From contig NCED01000103.1 in NCBI GenBank assembly GCA_002280485.1, forward strand, positions 1-5,693: 5,693 nt of DNA, in the 5' to 3' direction. Below the pieces are notes generated by a model, which was not told where the DNA came from, searched no databases, and saw only the letters and a list, made by a program, of their open reading frames with translations. The DNA comes from Caulobacterales bacterium 32-69-10. Its GTDB lineage: Bacteria; Pseudomonadota; Alphaproteobacteria; Caulobacterales; Caulobacteraceae. Both the position numbers and the translations under genes were made by a program. Below are positions 5,384 through 5,693 of the stretch, in pieces (positions within the stretch are counted from its first letter, which is position 1; each line of letters begins with the position of its first letter).

Positions 5384-5420
5384 GCGGGACGGGGTGTGAA
5401 ACGACCCCGTCCCGCTTCTT
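5384..5420 (+). terminator. Intrinsic terminator of flagellin 3
   Basis: A 12-bp stem has arms GCGGGACGGGGT (5384-5395) and ACCCCGTCCCGC (5404-5415) with an 8-nt loop containing GAAA, followed by TTCTT. It resembles the flagellin 2 terminator in layout, with base changes in both arms that keep the pairing. Confidence 0.88.
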
Positions 5421-5438
5421 CCCCTCACTCGTCGGCCG

Positions 5439-5508
5439 CCCCGGCAAAATCTCCCCACCCGGGGGCAGAACTTGCCGCCAGAACGCCAACTGGGCAAAAA
5501 GCTCCGGT
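5439..5508 (+). promoter_or_regulatory. Cluster of ftr-like (FlbD) sites before flagellin 4
   Basis: CCCCGGCAAAAT (5439-5450), a reversed half TTGCCG (5472-5477) and CTGGGCAAAAAGCTCCGG (5490-5507) lie about 90-160 nt before the start predicted near 5597. The arrangement parallels the clusters ahead of flagellins 2 and 3. With the terminator, promoter and leader, this accounts for most of the 302-nt gap after flagellin 3; I see nothing else in it. Confidence 0.55.
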
Positions 5509-5570
5509 CCGGCTTTCGGAATTTGGCCTGCGAATACAGGGGGTTGTGCGGCTGGCGCGGGGTCATGATC

Positions 5571-5585
5571 TGGCCCGGCGCTTGC
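5571..5585 (+). promoter_or_regulatory. Sigma-54 promoter of flagellin 4
   Basis: TGGCCCGGCGCTTGC is identical to the promoter of flagellin 2 and fits the RpoN consensus. The predicted start is near 5597. Confidence 0.9.
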
Positions 5586-5594
5586 AACTTCGTT

Positions 5595-5659
5595 CCCCGG
5601 GCAAAATGCCCCCGGCCGTCAAAATGACGCCGGACACCTTGAAAAAAGGAGGCGTCCTC
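5595..5659 (+). promoter_or_regulatory. Structured flagellin 4 mRNA leader
   Basis: Base-for-base identical to the flagellin 2 leader (3396-3460), so it carries the same hairpins A and B and the same alternative helix over the Shine-Dalgarno (5646-5652). Confidence 0.6.
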
Positions 5660-5693
5660 ATGGCGCTGAACAGCATCAACACCAATGCCGGGG
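5660..5693 (+). CDS. Flagellin 4, 5' end only
   Basis: Eleven complete codons, MALNSINTNAG, are present before the window ends. ATG follows AAGGAGG by 7 nt. The promoter, leader and codons mark it as a further flagellin of the same family. The DNA is identical to the beginning of flagellin 2, so what follows could be the intact version of that gene or another copy. Confidence 0.85.
   Translation, partial: MALNSINTNAG

Larger units (their letters stand above)
5595..5693 (+). repeat. 99-bp exact repeat, copy 2 (window end)
   Basis: Identical to 3396-3494. The window stops at the base corresponding to 3494, after which flagellin 2 departs from the usual flagellin sequence. A repeat of exactly 99 nt reaching the sequence end is what a short-read assembly graph with k = 99 could leave at an unresolved branch. 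Confidence 0.97.

Noticed and set aside
3248..5508. CRISPR array from the recurring CCCGGCAAAA motif
   Set aside because: The repeats are short, unevenly spaced, in both orientations and tied to promoter upstream regions; there is no regular repeat-spacer pattern.

Overview
The window looks like chromosomal DNA of a high-GC alphaproteobacterium of the order Caulobacterales (Caulobacter, Phenylobacterium, Brevundimonas or similar). The evidence is a set of short (~280-residue) flagellins beginning MALNSINTN and ending LSLFR, an flbT-flaF gene pair, and sigma-54 promoters flanked by CCCGGCAAAA dyads that resemble the Caulobacter ftr (FlbD-binding) enhancers.

Left part (1-1243). A minus-strand reading frame (518 to the left edge) is the C-terminal part of a ParB-like protein of the alphaproteobacterial plasmid/phage type. 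It has no start and is closed upstream by stops, so it is probably a remnant. Next comes an intact flbT (664-1092). It overlaps the start of flaF by 41 nt, but flaF loses all recognisable homology after about 45 codons (position 1186), and its open frame then runs antisense through the neighbouring gene.

Middle (1244-2113). An intact minus-strand LpxL/HtrB-type lipid A acyltransferase lies convergent to flbT-flaF and divergent from the flagellins.

Right part (2114-5693). This is a tandem array of four flagellin genes on the plus strand: a complete divergent copy (2358-3197), a copy with an 81-nt in-frame loss in the conserved N-terminal helix (3461-4219), a complete copy (4521-5357), and the first 34 nt of a fourth (5660 to the edge). 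Each gene has its own sigma-54 promoter and a structured ~60-nt leader. The first three have their own strong intrinsic terminator, and each promoter has one or more ftr-like sites upstream. The leaders of copies 2-4 share two small hairpins and a third, mutually exclusive hairpin that would hide the Shine-Dalgarno. FlbT is known in Caulobacter to act on flagellin mRNA 5' leaders, so regulator and probable target lie together here.

Main oddities. The last 99 bases of the window are an exact copy of 3396-3494, and that copy ends exactly where the second flagellin's deletion begins. This points either to recombination between tandem copies or to a short-read assembly artefact. Together with the truncated flaF and the parB remnant, it suggests a locus with several rearrangement joints, real or assembled. 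I saw no tRNA, rRNA, CRISPR array, transposase or origin.
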